Shown here: in pieces, positions 1 to 8,879 of the stretch | Numbering within the stretch: the stretch's first letter is position 1 | Layout of the letters: every line of letters starts with the position of its first letter | Source: Bradyrhizobium cytisi | GTDB lineage: Bacteria; Pseudomonadota; Alphaproteobacteria; Rhizobiales; Xanthobacteraceae | DNA: 64,000 nt | Direction of reading: 5' to 3' | NCBI RefSeq assembly: GCF_008123515.1 | Contig: NZ_VSSR01000047.1 | Span: 62,001 to 126,000, forward strand | The notes under the pieces: generated by a model | Database searches by the model: none | Told to the model about the DNA's origin: nothing | Seen by the model: only the letters and a program-made list of their open reading frames with translations | Position numbers and translations under genes: made by a program

Positions 1-1266
1 ATCCGCGATCTCCGCATTGAGCTCTTCGCGCGTCGCCGCATCGTTGCGCCAGTAGACGCGTGCGACGTTGGCGCCGCTGACCCAGATTTCGCCGACGCGG
101 TCGGCCGGAAGCCGTCGGCGCTGCTCGGGGTCGACAATGGCGATCCGCTCGCCGACAAGCGCGCGGCCGCAACCGACGACGAGCTGCGAGTCGCCGGGAT
201 CCGCCGGCGCCTCGGCCGCATGGGCTTGAAGCGCGGCGCGGCTGACGCTGCGTGTGACGTGGCCGCCACCGCGCGTCCCGCCGGAGATCAGGAGCGTCGC
301 TTCTGCCATGCCATAGGCGGGATACATCACGCGGGGATCGAATCCGTGCGGCGCAAACGTTTCGATGAAGCCCGCGATGGTATCGGCGCGCACCGGCTCG
401 GCGCCGTTGAGCGCGACCCGGAGCGAGGACAGGTCCACGCCCTCCATCTGATCGGCGCGATAGCGGCTGACGCAGAGGTCAAAGCCGAAATTGGGCCCGC
501 AGGCGACCTCCGCACGATAATGCGAGATCGCGCGCAGCCAGCCGAGCGGCCGCTGCATGAACGCGTTCGGCGCCATCAGCACGCAGGTCGCGCCGACATA
601 GAGGGCCTGCAGCGCGTTCAGGATCAGCCCCATGTCGTGATAGAGCGGCACCCAGTTGACATAGGTCGATTGCCCGGTGTTGCCGAGCGCGATCCGGATC
701 ATCTCGAGATTGGCGAGCAGATTGGCATGGCTCACCATGACGCCCTTCGGCTCGGAGGTCGAACCGGAGGTGTATTGCAGGAAGGCGATGTCGTCGGGCG
801 CTGGCTCCGGCAGATCGATCGTCGAGCCGGCCGCTTCAGTGAGGTCGACTTCGATCCACCGGATATCCTCCTGCGCAAAGCGCGCCTCCAGGTCACCGCG
901 CATTGCGAATGCGGTGGTCGTCAGCGCGAGCGCCGGCGTGCAATTGGCGAGAATCGCTGCGCTGGAATCGCGGGCGCTGTTTCGCCGGGGCATCATCATC
1001 GGCACGGCGATGATCCCCGCCATCAGGCAGCCGAAGAACGCCACCATGAATTCGATGCCTGGCGGAAACACCAGGATCGCGCGGTCGCCGGGCCGTGCGG
1101 ACGCGCTCAGGCGCGCGGCGAGGGCGGTTGCGGTCTCATGGAGTTGACGGAAGGTGAGGACTGCTTCCTCCGTCGCGCGATCGGAGACGAAGACATAGGC
1201 GCGATCGTCAGCCTGCCCCGCCGCGCGCCGCGCCAGCAGCGCGACGAGTGAGCGGAGATTGTCCAT
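1..1266 (-). CDS. Fatty acyl-AMP ligase (FAAL), 3' part outside window
   Basis: This is an adenylate-forming enzyme that would activate a fatty acid as acyl-AMP and hand it to an acyl carrier protein. The first 422 codons are present and the gene runs off the left edge. Seen: the phosphate-binding motif YTSGSTSEPKGV near residue 165, YHDMGLI near residue 207 and YGMAEATL near residue 318. The last two are typical of long-chain FAALs rather than acyl-CoA synthetases. The start ATG lies only 26 bases after the stop of the upstream acyl carrier protein gene, so the pair is probably one operon and that carrier the likely acceptor. The ribosome site before ATG is weak. The final product cannot be inferred, because the downstream genes lie outside the window. 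Confidence 0.9.
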   Translation of the reverse strand, partial: MDNLRSLVALLARRAAGQADDRAYVFVSDRATEEAVLTFRQLHETATALAARLSASARPGDRAILVFPPGIEFMVAFFGCLMAGIIAVPMMMPRRNSARDSSAAILANCTPALALTTTAFAMRGDLEARFAQEDIRWIEVDLTEAAGSTIDLPEPAPDDIAFLQYTSGSTSEPKGVMVSHANLLANLEMIRIALGNTGQSTYVNWVPLYHDMGLILNALQALYVGATCVLMAPNAFMQRPLGWLRAISHYRAEVACGPNFGFDLCVSRYRADQMEGVDLSSLRVALNGAEPVRADTIAGFIETFAPHGFDPRVMYPAYGMAEATLLISGGTRGGGHVTRSVSRAALQAHAAEAPADPGDSQLVVGCGRALVGERIAIVDPEQRRRLPADRVGEIWVSGANVARVYWRNDAATREELNAEIAD

Positions 1267-1292
1267 CTGGATTGCGCCGGCTTCAGCCGCCC

Positions 1293-1547
1293 TCAGGCGG
1301 CGGAGCGGAGCGCGCGCTTGTCGGCGAGAAATCGCGACAGCGCCTCAACTGTAGGGTGGTCGTAGAAGTCATCCGTCGACAGTTCGAGGTCGAGCTTCTC
1401 CTCGAGCTCCATCATGAGATAGACGAGCATCGCCGAATCGAGGCCGAGGCGGCTGAATTTCGTGCCGGTGTCGACACGGTCCTTCGAAATTCGCAGGATG
1501 TTGGCTAGCGCCGTAACGCAGAAATCCGAAATCTGCTCGCGTGTCAT
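1293..1547 (-). CDS. Acyl carrier protein
   Basis: A phosphopantetheine-binding carrier protein of 84 residues. The attachment motif GLDSA is present, with Ser38 as the serine that would carry the prosthetic arm. The surrounding helices (LVYLMMELEEKL, then the DDFYDHPTVEALSRFL segment) fit the ACP fold. I chose the ATG at 1547 because it follows a clear GGGAA ribosome site; the frame extends 18 codons further upstream without similar support. It is the first gene of a likely two-gene or longer operon with the acyl-AMP ligase downstream. It is a dedicated carrier and not the housekeeping AcpP, which normally sits between fabG and fabF. Confidence 0.88.
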   Translation of the reverse strand: MTREQISDFCVTALANILRISKDRVDTGTKFSRLGLDSAMLVYLMMELEEKLDLELSTDDFYDHPTVEALSRFLADKRALRSAA

Positions 1548-1767
1548 GTCATTTCCCAGAAACAGTCGGAACGACAATACGGGCGACCTCAAGGTTGTCA
1601 ATTTGGCCCAAACGCCGCGGCGTTGAAGGTTGGGGACTGTTGCTTTCCTGCGTCGCCCGGCTGCTCATTTCGTGCACAGGTTGGCGCGATTTCCCCCGGT
1701 CGACAGCGGCAACGGCCGCCCTTATCCTCCCAAAATTGCAGTTTGACGCGCGTGACGGGATTTTTGC

Positions 1768-2096
1768 ATGAACCGTGCCCGCTTGTTCGCCGACCTTTTC
1801 CTCGCGGCCCTGACCGTATCGCAGCCGGCCGCCGCCCCAGCGCGACAACGATTTTGATTCGCTGCCGGCGCAGATGAACGCAGCGACGCAAGGTGGGAGT
1901 AGCAGGCGGTCGGCGAGCTAGGCGACGTGCATGCGGCAGGCTACGCCAATTTCCTCGGCATGGCCGGCCGCCATCAAACCTTCCACACGCCGGCAGACGA
2001 TCTTACCGCGACCGGCCCGATATCCTCGAGCCGGTCGCCCGCGCCTTCGTCGATGCAGTGCGAAAGATCATCGAAACGCGGCGACGCCGCGTTCAG
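1768..2096 (+). pseudogene. Decayed remnant of a secreted M28-family peptidase
   Basis: Pieces of one coding sequence are spread over two frames. An ATG at 1768 opens a signal-peptide-like stretch (MNRARLFADLFLAALT). A DFDSLPAQMNAAT segment near 1850 is in another frame. From 1924 follow DVHAAGYANFLGM and HQTFHTPADDL, and after a one-base shift near 2018, DILEPVARAFVDAV. The HTPADD-LEPVARAF pattern resembles the C-terminal end of M28 aminopeptidases. In-frame stops (TGA near 1855, TAG at 1900) and the shift rule out an intact gene, and most of the catalytic domain is missing. The family assignment is from memory and moderately sure. Positions 1548-1767 before it hold nothing recognisable beyond a presumed promoter of the ACP gene. 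Confidence 0.45.
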
Positions 2097-2102
2097 ATAA
2101 CC

Positions 2103-2894
2103 TCAGTTTTGGTAATAATAATTGCGCGGCTGATAATACTGCCGGGGCTGTTGCTGCTGCTGATAGTAGTAGCCCTGCTGGCCATAGCCCTGGTCGTACG
2201 TCGGCTGCGGTTGCGGCAGCTGCTGGTAGACCTGCGTGCCATAGGGGCGGGTGACCGGGCGCGGCGCCGGATAGCGCGCGCCGGTGTCGCTTCCGTCGGC
2301 GGGATAGATGTAGTTGTCGTCCTGCGGCATGTAGCGGCGGGCCGGCTGCATCGGCGGCGTCAAATTCACGGGATCGCCCGAGGTCGCGTACTGCTCCTCA
2401 GCTGGCTGCTGGGCGCGGGCCACCGCATTGTTGGCGCGACCGCGCGGGTTGCGGGCCAGCGCCACCTGCGCCGAGCCGGTCAGCGTCACCGTGGTGTTGA
2501 GCACGCCCTGCTCCTGCACCAGCGCGTAGAGCGTCGAAGCGTTCTGGCGCGACAGCCGCACGCAGCCATGTGAGGCGGGCGTACCCAATCGTCCGACCGA
2601 GTCGGTGCCGTGGATGGCATGTCCGATCTTGGTGAAGAAGATCGAGTGCGGCATCGGCGCGTCGTCGAATTCCTTGGAGTAGTGATCCTCTTCCATGCGG
2701 AACGCGCGGAAGGCGCCGCCCGGCGTCTCGCGCGAGGGGATGCCGGTCGACACCGGCCAGTGGTAGCGCGTGACGCCGTCGACCACGACGGTCATCTGCT
2801 GATTGTCCTTGTCGATCGTAATGTCGACCTTGGCCTGCGCGGTGCCCGCGCTCAAAAGCATCAGGGACGTGAACGCAATGAAAAAGGAACGCAT
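2103..2894 (-). CDS. L,D-transpeptidase (YkuD family), secreted
   Basis: A periplasmic peptidoglycan cross-linking enzyme, or one attaching proteins to peptidoglycan, of 263 residues. A signal peptide (about residues 1-21, ending AQA) precedes a YkuD domain at about 22-140. The catalytic signature is complete: His95 in HAIHGTD, then SHGCVRLS with His109 and Cys111. The C-terminal third is low complexity, rich in Gln, Tyr and Pro, and ends in QQQQQPRQYYQPRNYYYQN. This tail is probably disordered and may contact cell wall or outer membrane. The gene stands alone; a palindromic repeat lies just upstream. Alphaproteobacteria often carry many such paralogues, so its exact substrate is unknown. Confidence 0.93.
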   Translation of the reverse strand: MRSFFIAFTSLMLLSAGTAQAKVDITIDKDNQQMTVVVDGVTRYHWPVSTGIPSRETPGGAFRAFRMEEDHYSKEFDDAPMPHSIFFTKIGHAIHGTDSVGRLGTPASHGCVRLSRQNASTLYALVQEQGVLNTTVTLTGSAQVALARNPRGRANNAVARAQQPAEEQYATSGDPVNLTPPMQPARRYMPQDDNYIYPADGSDTGARYPAPRPVTRPYGTQVYQQLPQPQPTYDQGYGQQGYYYQQQQQPRQYYQPRNYYYQN

Positions 2895-3258
2895 TTGAAT
2901 TCTGGCCTCCGGCCTGTTCGCGCTAGAGCATGATCCGGAAAAGTGTGTAGCGGTTTTCCGAAAAGATCATGCTCAAACAATAACGCCGCGGCTCTCCGTC
3001 CCCCGGCGTGCACTATGGCTGCAATCCGGCTTTCGTTCCAGCGGCCTGCCGCACCCATCGTTAACGTGATGCCGGGCGTAAGCAAGGCCGCTTTGTGCCG
3101 CGCCGGCTCTGGCGATGCTGACATTTTCGCGAGCGGAAGCTGCGTTCACAGCGCCGACAATTCGTCACAAAGGCGCAACCATTTGGCCGCTTCGGGCGTT
3201 GAACACGGCCTGCCAATTGGCGGCTGTCGCCGCCGCCACTTACCCTTGGGGATTCAAG
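2895..3258. other. Intergenic region between divergent genes
   Basis: This stretch holds the palindromic repeat at 2926-2974. The rest (about 2975-3258) contains no convincing reading frame, RNA or operator. It must carry the promoters of the L,D-transpeptidase and of the small secreted protein at 3259. Confidence 0.5.
2926..2974. repeat. Short palindromic intergenic repeat
   Basis: Two arms, GAGCATGATCCGGAAAA at 2926-2942 and TTTTCCGAAAAGATCATGCTC at 2954-2974, pair with a small internal mismatch around an 11-base loop. From memory, sequences of this type occur many times in Bradyrhizobium and Rhodopseudomonas genomes between genes. It lies 32 bases upstream of the L,D-transpeptidase start, so it could form a hairpin in that gene's leader. 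Confidence 0.75.
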
Positions 3259-3582
3259 ATGAACAAAGCTCGTATTGCCGCTGCGCAGTTGCCGGCGGGT
3301 CTGCCCGTCCGCCTGCTCTTCGCGGCCGCCGCCGTCCTTCTTGCCCTGGCTTGCGTGCCGCAAGCCAGCCACGCCCAGGGCATTGTGCGTGGCGCTCAGG
3401 AAGGTTCTTACGAGGGTAACCGCATCGCTGGTCCCGTGGGCGGCGCTGTCGGCGGTGTCGTTGGCGCCGGTGTCGGTGGTGCTGTTGGTGCTGTCGATGG
3501 TATTTTGGGTATCCCCTATCACGGCCACCGCCACTGTCGCGGCTATTATGATGGGTACCATCATTTCCGCTGCTACAGGTAA
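3259..3582 (+). CDS. Small secreted glycine-rich protein
   Basis: A 107-residue protein of unknown function. The N-terminus looks like a signal peptide with a long hydrophobic stretch (LLFAAAAVLLALACV) and a possible cleavage after SHAQ. Next comes a glycine-zipper-like segment of alternating Gly, Val and Ala (GPVGGAVGGVVGAGVGGAVGAV), then a short His/Tyr-rich tail (YHGHRHCRGYYDGYHHFRCYR). The ATG at 3259 follows a GGGGA ribosome site at 3248-3252; a longer reading frame exists upstream without one. Glycine-zipper stretches often insert in or lie on membranes, but no role can be assigned. It converges with the ABC exporter operon, with a hairpin between. Confidence 0.7.
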   Translation: MNKARIAAAQLPAGLPVRLLFAAAAVLLALACVPQASHAQGIVRGAQEGSYEGNRIAGPVGGAVGGVVGAGVGGAVGAVDGILGIPYHGHRHCRGYYDGYHHFRCYR

Positions 3583-3586
3583 CACG

Positions 3587-3625
3587 CCGTCATTCCGGGT
3601 GCGCGGAGCGCGCTCGGAATGACGG
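3587..3625. terminator. Hairpin between convergent genes, probable bidirectional terminator
   Basis: Arms CCGTCATTCCG (3587-3597) and CGGAATGACGG (3615-3625) pair exactly, with further GCGC/GCGC pairing inside. It fills the space between the stop at 3582 and the stop of the convergent gene at 3626. There is no clear T-run. The outer arms match those of the longer repeat inside uvrD (21947-22044), so it is probably a mobile palindromic repeat doing duty as a terminator. Confidence 0.6.
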
Positions 3626-4383
3626 TCAGTTCTTTAGCCGATAGCCGGTCCGGAAAATCCACCAGATCACGGCGAGACAAATCACCAGGAACGCCGTCGT
3701 CATGCCGATGCTGACGGCGACGCTGACATCGGCGATCTCGTAGAAGCTCCAGCGGAAGCCCGAGATCAGATAGACGACCGGGTTGAGCAGTGCGACGGTG
3801 CGCCAGGTGGGCGGCAGCATGTCGATGGAATAGAAGCTGCCGCCGAGGAAGGTCAGCGGCGTCACCACCAGCATCGGGATCATCTGGAGCTTTTCGAACC
3901 CGTCGGCCCAGATGCCGATGACGAAGCCGAACAGGCTGAACGTCACCGCCGTCAGCACCAGGAAGGTCAGCATCCAGACCGGATGATGGATGTGCAGCGG
4001 CACGAACAGCCCGGCGGTGGCGAGAATGATCAGGCCGAGGATGATCGACTTGGTCGCAGCCGCACCGACATAACCAAGCACGATCTCGAAGTAAGAAATC
4101 GGCGCCGACAGGATCTCGTAGATCGTGCCGGTGAATTTCGGGAAGTAAATGCCGAACGAGGCGTTGGCGATGCTTTGCGTCAGCACCGAGAGCATGATGA
4201 GGCCCGGCACGATGAAGGTGCCGTAGCTCACGCCCTCGACCTGGCTGATGCGCGAGCCGATCGCAGCACCAAACACCACGAAATAGAGCGAGGTCGAAAC
4301 CACGGGCGAAACGATGCTCTGCAGCAGCGTGCGCCAGGTGCGCGCCATTTCGAACAGATAGATGGCGCGGACGGCGCGGTAAT

Positions 4384-4387
<4 letters not shown>
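3626..4387 (-). CDS. ABC-2 type transporter permease
   Basis: The membrane subunit (253 residues) of an ABC exporter, acting in the inner membrane with the ATPase encoded just upstream. Six hydrophobic segments are visible, with the typical ABC-2 pattern: a loop with [14 protein letters not shown], then [34 protein letters not shown] before the last helix. The start ATG at 4387 overlaps the ATPase stop as ATGA, which indicates translational coupling. A longer open frame continues upstream but lies over the ATPase gene. The family includes YadH-type and NodJ/DrrB-like exporters of drugs, polysaccharide or lipids; the substrate cannot be read from sequence. Confidence 0.93.
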
Positions 4388-5307
<920 letters not shown>

Positions 5308-5586
5308 GATGGCCGGTGGGGTGGGGAGGGAGGCGCCGGAACCCGCACCCTGTCGGGCGGGGAGCAGCGGAGCCCTGAAATAGGAATGCCGTTGCCCCGT
5401 CGCAATTGGCCGGAGAAAATTGGTCTCAAAACAGGCGCTTCGGTGGCAGGTTTCAGGCAAGTGTTGCGCGATGGTCACGGATTGCGGCTAAGATCGCCGT
5501 TCACGCGGCTCTTTGTTGCGTCTGCGAGCGGCCCGTGGCTACGATTCCGGCCAATCGCGAAGCGTATGTCCCCAGGGAAAAGATCG

Positions 5587-6303
5587 ATGAGACCGAACGG
5601 CTGTCACACCGCCGGCGCCAGCCAGTTGTCCACCCTCCGTATGTGGGCGATCTGCCTGCTCCTGCTGTCAGCTGTTGCCATGAGCCCGACCACCGCCAAG
5701 GCGGCGCCGAGCCAGGCTGCCGCGACGACGCATGTCTATTTGCTCCGCGGCGTGCTCAACATCTTCTCGCTCGGGCTCGACACGATCGGCGCCCGCCTCC
5801 AGGCGCAGGGCATCCCGGTGACCGTCGCGAACTTCGTGTCCTGGTCCTCGCTCGCCGATGAGGCGGCTGCGAACTACAAGGCGGGCCGGCTCAAGACCAT
5901 CGTGCTGGTCGGGCATTCATCGGGCGCGACCGCGCTGCCCGACATGATCGCCAAGCTCAACCAGCTCGGCGTGCCCGTAAAGCTCGCGATCGGGCTCGAC
6001 TCCGTGTTCAAGACCAAGCTGACGACCGGTGCCGAGCGCTACATCAACATCTATATCGGCGACGGTCCGGGTGAGCCGGTGCGGGCCGCGTCCGGTCTCC
6101 GTGGCAAGCTCGACAATGTCGACGTGCGCGGCAGCGGCGTCGGTCACATCACCATCGACAAGAACGAGGCAATCCAGCGCCGCGTGATCGCCGAGATCGA
6201 TGCCGCGATCGCCCGCTCGCGCGGTCCGGCTGGACCGGTCGCCGAACCCGGCGCTCCGCGGGCTGCGCACTCGGCCGCGGCTGTGGCGCCGGCGAGGAAC
6301 TGA
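5587..6303 (+). CDS. Secreted alpha/beta-hydrolase (lipase/esterase-like)
   Basis: A 238-residue predicted exported protein with an alpha/beta-hydrolase core. Seen: a hydrophobic signal segment at about 20-33 ending in AKA, a first strand THVYLLRG, and the nucleophile elbow VLVGHSSGA with Ser111. The start at 5587 follows AGGGAAAAG; ATGs at 5566 and 5641 are alternatives, and the last gives a tighter signal peptide. A paralogue lies at 8880-9818 with the same order of blocks (YLFRG, GHSMGG, ERFINIFLSD, GHINI-type His region) but with an added LysM domain. Here the His block is SGVGHITIDKNEAIQRR, a plausible catalytic histidine. Substrate unknown; an envelope lipid or ester is inferred only. 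Confidence 0.75.
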   Translation: MRPNGCHTAGASQLSTLRMWAICLLLLSAVAMSPTTAKAAPSQAAATTHVYLLRGVLNIFSLGLDTIGARLQAQGIPVTVANFVSWSSLADEAAANYKAGRLKTIVLVGHSSGATALPDMIAKLNQLGVPVKLAIGLDSVFKTKLTTGAERYINIYIGDGPGEPVRAASGLRGKLDNVDVRGSGVGHITIDKNEAIQRRVIAEIDAAIARSRGPAGPVAEPGAPRAAHSAAAVAPARN

Positions 6304-6414
6304 AGCTTTCGCCCGTAGCGGCTGACCTCATCATGCCGCCGTCGAAATCCATGTCGGCGGCGGCATTGTCTTGTCCATGCGGTGAAGGCACGCCGCCGCA
6401 GCGGACTGCTCTCG

Positions 6415-7266
6415 CTACGCCAGGAAGGCGCGAATGGCATCCGCGATCTCGCTTGCATGCGTCTCCAGCGCGAAATGACCGGTGTCGAGGAATTTGACGA
6501 CCGCGTTGGGATTGTCGCGCTTGAACGCTTCGGCGCCGGGCGGAATGAAGAAGGGATCGTTCTTGCCCCAGACCGCGAGGAAGGGCGGCTTGTGCTTGCG
6601 GAAATACTCCTGGAAGGCGGGATAGAGCGCGACATTGCTTTTGTAGTCGCCGAACAGGTCGAGCTGCACGTCATCGGAGCCCGACCGCGCCAGATAGAAA
6701 TTGTCGAGGTTCTGGCCGTCCGGTGACACCAGGCTCGGATCGGGTACGCCATGCGTGTACTGCCAGCGCGTCGTCTCCGGTGTGAGGAAGGCGCGCAGCG
6801 CGTCGCGATTGGCGGGCGATGGATCCTGCCAATAGGCCTTGATCGGAGTCCAGCCTTCGCTCAACCCATCCTCATAGGCGTTGCCGTTTTGCGAGATGAT
6901 GGCCGTGACCCGCTCGGGACGGCTGAGTGCCAATCGGAAGCCGGTCGGCGCGCCATAGTCGAAGACATAGATTCCAAAGCGGTCGAAGCCGATCACCTCG
7001 GTGAAGCGCTCGATCACGCGCGCGATGTTGTCGAAGGTGTAGCTGAACGCTTCGCGCGACGGCATGTCGGACTGGCCGAAGCCGGGAAGATCGGGCGCGA
7101 CCAGGTGAAACTTGTCGGCCAGCAGCGGGATCAGGTCACGGAACATGTGGCCGGCGCTCGGGAAGCCGTGCAGCAGTAGGAGCTTCGGTGCGCGGATAGG
7201 CCCGGCTTCGCGATAGAACACCTTGAAGCCGTCGATGTCGGCCGTGCGATATCTGGTGGAGGTCAT
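6415..7266 (-). CDS. Alpha/beta-hydrolase with Asp nucleophile (haloalkane dehalogenase/epoxide hydrolase type)
   Basis: A cytoplasmic hydrolase of about 283 residues. The oxyanion motif LLHGFPS, the strand DLPGFGQSD and the nucleophile elbow VFDYGAPTG (Asp103) place it with haloalkane dehalogenases and epoxide hydrolases, which use Asp instead of Ser. The late motif LDTGHFALETH supplies the catalytic His, and VWGKNDPFF the acid region. The ATG at 7266 has GGAG six bases upstream; ATG 7281 is an alternative adding five residues. Neighbours on the same strand include another alpha/beta-hydrolase. True substrate unknown: halogenated alkanes, epoxides or esters are all possible for this fold. 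Confidence 0.88.
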   Translation of the reverse strand: MTSTRYRTADIDGFKVFYREAGPIRAPKLLLLHGFPSAGHMFRDLIPLLADKFHLVAPDLPGFGQSDMPSREAFSYTFDNIARVIERFTEVIGFDRFGIYVFDYGAPTGFRLALSRPERVTAIISQNGNAYEDGLSEGWTPIKAYWQDPSPANRDALRAFLTPETTRWQYTHGVPDPSLVSPDGQNLDNFYLARSGSDDVQLDLFGDYKSNVALYPAFQEYFRKHKPPFLAVWGKNDPFFIPPGAEAFKRDNPNAVVKFLDTGHFALETHASEIADAIRAFLA

Positions 7267-7339
7267 GGCAGTCTCCGTCATTGGGGTTGCCTTAAGAAAG
7301 TTGGAACGGCGCCGGCGCGACGCCGGTGGCGCAGGCGCC

Positions 7340-8035
7340 TTAGTTGCCGCTCACGGTGCGGACCGCGTCGCGAATGATGTCGGTGACGGCCGCCGGTGCC
7401 GTGACGCTCGGTGTGTGATCGACGGGGAAGGCGCGGATGTTCGCCTTCATACGCTCCGCCATGTAGCGCTGCGTCTCTGGCACGATCATGCGATCCTGCT
7501 CGGCGATCAGGAACCAGCTCGGGATATCCTTCCAGAGCGGGCGGCCGGCCGGGACCGTGATGCAGTTCAGAGAGATCGGCCGCTGCACGGCCGCGAGCAC
7601 GGCACGATCTTCCGCCGGGGCGTTCTGCGCGAACGCCGCTGCGAAGGCGTCCTCGGGCAGCCAGATCAGGCCATTGTCGTCGGGAGCAAGCTTCGGCGCC
7701 TGCGGATGCGGCGGAAGGCGATAGAACACGTCCGCAACCTTCTCGCTCTCGTCGGGGGCAAGGGCCGCGACATAGACCAGCGCCTTCACGCGGGCAGGAC
7801 GTGCGAGTGCGATCACCGCGCCGGCATAGGCGTGGCCGGCTAGCACGATCGGCCCCTCGGTTCGATCCAAGCTGCGGTTCAGGGCCGCGATATCGTCAGC
7901 CAAAGAGGTCAGCGGCAGCGGCGCCGCCTGCGCCTTGATCCCCTCGGCCCCGAGCGCGGTGATGACGCGCGCCCAGCTCGATCCGTCCGCCCACGCGCCA
8001 TGGGCAAGGACCACCGTGACATTGCCTCGGGCCAT
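7340..8035 (-). CDS. Alpha/beta-hydrolase-like protein lacking the nucleophile serine
   Basis: A 231-residue protein of the alpha/beta-hydrolase family related to short plant-esterase-like enzymes. The fold is well kept: VVLAHGAWADGSSW near residue 8, PLPLTSLADD near 40, and a late histidine in FPVDHTPSV. At the elbow, where GHSYGG is normal, the sequence reads GHAYAG, so the nucleophile Ser is Ala69. It may be non-catalytic, a binding protein, or use another mechanism. ATG 8035 is preferred over 8041 because GGAG sits eight bases before it. The gene is divergent from the CGNR regulator at 8157, and inverted repeats lie between them, which suggests that regulator controls it. Confidence 0.85.
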   Translation of the reverse strand: MARGNVTVVLAHGAWADGSSWARVITALGAEGIKAQAAPLPLTSLADDIAALNRSLDRTEGPIVLAGHAYAGAVIALARPARVKALVYVAALAPDESEKVADVFYRLPPHPQAPKLAPDDNGLIWLPEDAFAAAFAQNAPAEDRAVLAAVQRPISLNCITVPAGRPLWKDIPSWFLIAEQDRMIVPETQRYMAERMKANIRAFPVDHTPSVTAPAAVTDIIRDAVRTVSGN

Positions 8036-8050
8036 CTTCATCTCTCCATC

Positions 8051-8080
8051 GTAACCTGTTCAAGTCTATTTGTAGGTTAC
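8051..8080. promoter_or_regulatory. Operator-like inverted repeat 1
   Basis: GTAACCTGT (8051-8059) and GTAGGTTAC (8072-8080) form an inverted repeat around 12 bases, with one mismatch from the perfect complement ACAGGTTAC. It lies just upstream of the nucleophile-less hydrolase gene and resembles the second repeat at 8092-8122. Probable binding site of the divergent CGNR regulator (inference). Confidence 0.55.
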
Positions 8081-8091
8081 GTTCCTTGATA

Positions 8092-8122
8092 GTAACTTGT
8101 CAACGGCCATTTTACAGGTTAT
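8092..8122. promoter_or_regulatory. Operator-like inverted repeat 2
   Basis: GTAACTTGT (8092-8100) and ACAGGTTAT (8114-8122) repeat the half-site of the element at 8051-8080 with a 13-base spacer. Two similar sites in a short divergent intergenic region suggest cooperative binding by one regulator. Confidence 0.55.
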
Positions 8123-8156
8123 GTTAATGTATTCCGTCCGGCTGGGGGAGCCGCAC

Positions 8157-8780
8157 ATGCCAAACAGACCGCCTGCCATGTTTATTGCCGACGCGCTCGG
8201 TCTCGATTTCCTCAATTCGATTGCGACCCCGGTCGATACGCCCGTCGATTGGATCGACGATGGCGCCGGGCTGATTGACTGGCTAGGCCAGGCCAAGCTC
8301 GTTCCATCTGACGAGCTCGATGCGATGAGAGCGCGCGCCTTGCCGGGCGAGCTGGACAAGGTCGCCGATCAGGCGCGCGCCTTGCGCGAATGGTTCAGAG
8401 GCTTTGTTCGCAAGCATGCAGGCCGGCCGCTCACGGCGAAGGCGCTGCAAGAGCTTGGTCCGTTGAATAGTCTTTTGGAACGCGATGAAGCGTTCCGGCA
8501 GATCGTGTCACGTCACGGTGAGAGCAGTGACGGCCTCGCGCTGCAAAAGATACGGCGCTGGCGGTCGCCCGAGTCCCTGTTGCTGCCGGTCGGCGAGGCG
8601 ATGGCGAAGTTCGTCTGCGAGGAGGACTTTTCCGGCGTGAAGGCGTGCGAGGGCCATAACTGCACGATGCTGTTCGCCGACCACACCCGCAGGCGCGCGC
8701 GACGGTGGTGCATCATGGCGGTCTGCGGCAACCGCGCCAAGCAGGCCGCGCATCGCAACCGACTCAAGAGCAGGCAGTGA
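8157..8780 (+). CDS. CGNR zinc finger domain protein (ABATE-like), putative regulator
   Basis: A 207-residue protein. The N-terminal part (about 9-140) fits the ABATE domain, beginning with the usual LGLDFLNS motif. The C-terminal zinc finger has Cys164, Cys169, Cys185 and Cys190 in the pattern C-x4-C-x15-C-x4-CGNRAK, which gives the family its name. Such proteins are thought to be DNA-binding regulators, often next to the enzymes they control. ATG 8157 follows a strong GGGGGAG site; the frame opens 60 bases earlier, inside the operator region. Divergent to the hydrolase at 7340-8035, with two operator-like repeats between. The ligand is unknown. Confidence 0.85.
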   Translation: MPNRPPAMFIADALGLDFLNSIATPVDTPVDWIDDGAGLIDWLGQAKLVPSDELDAMRARALPGELDKVADQARALREWFRGFVRKHAGRPLTAKALQELGPLNSLLERDEAFRQIVSRHGESSDGLALQKIRRWRSPESLLLPVGEAMAKFVCEEDFSGVKACEGHNCTMLFADHTRRRARRWCIMAVCGNRAKQAAHRNRLKSRQ

Positions 8781-8879
8781 TGACGGCGGCCTCGGTTCCG
8801 TGCCCCAAAAACCACCCAATCGGTGGTCACTAAGCCCCCGGGGAGGCGTCTGCCTCCTGTGGTGGGACTGCGGGACTTG

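Noticed and set aside
220-1251. A 343-codon plus-strand frame at the left edge
   Set aside because: It mirrors the acyl-AMP ligase, whose minus-strand motifs are unmistakable.
1893-2573. A 226-codon plus-strand frame
   Set aside because: Runs over the L,D-transpeptidase gene in the opposite sense and has no support of its own.
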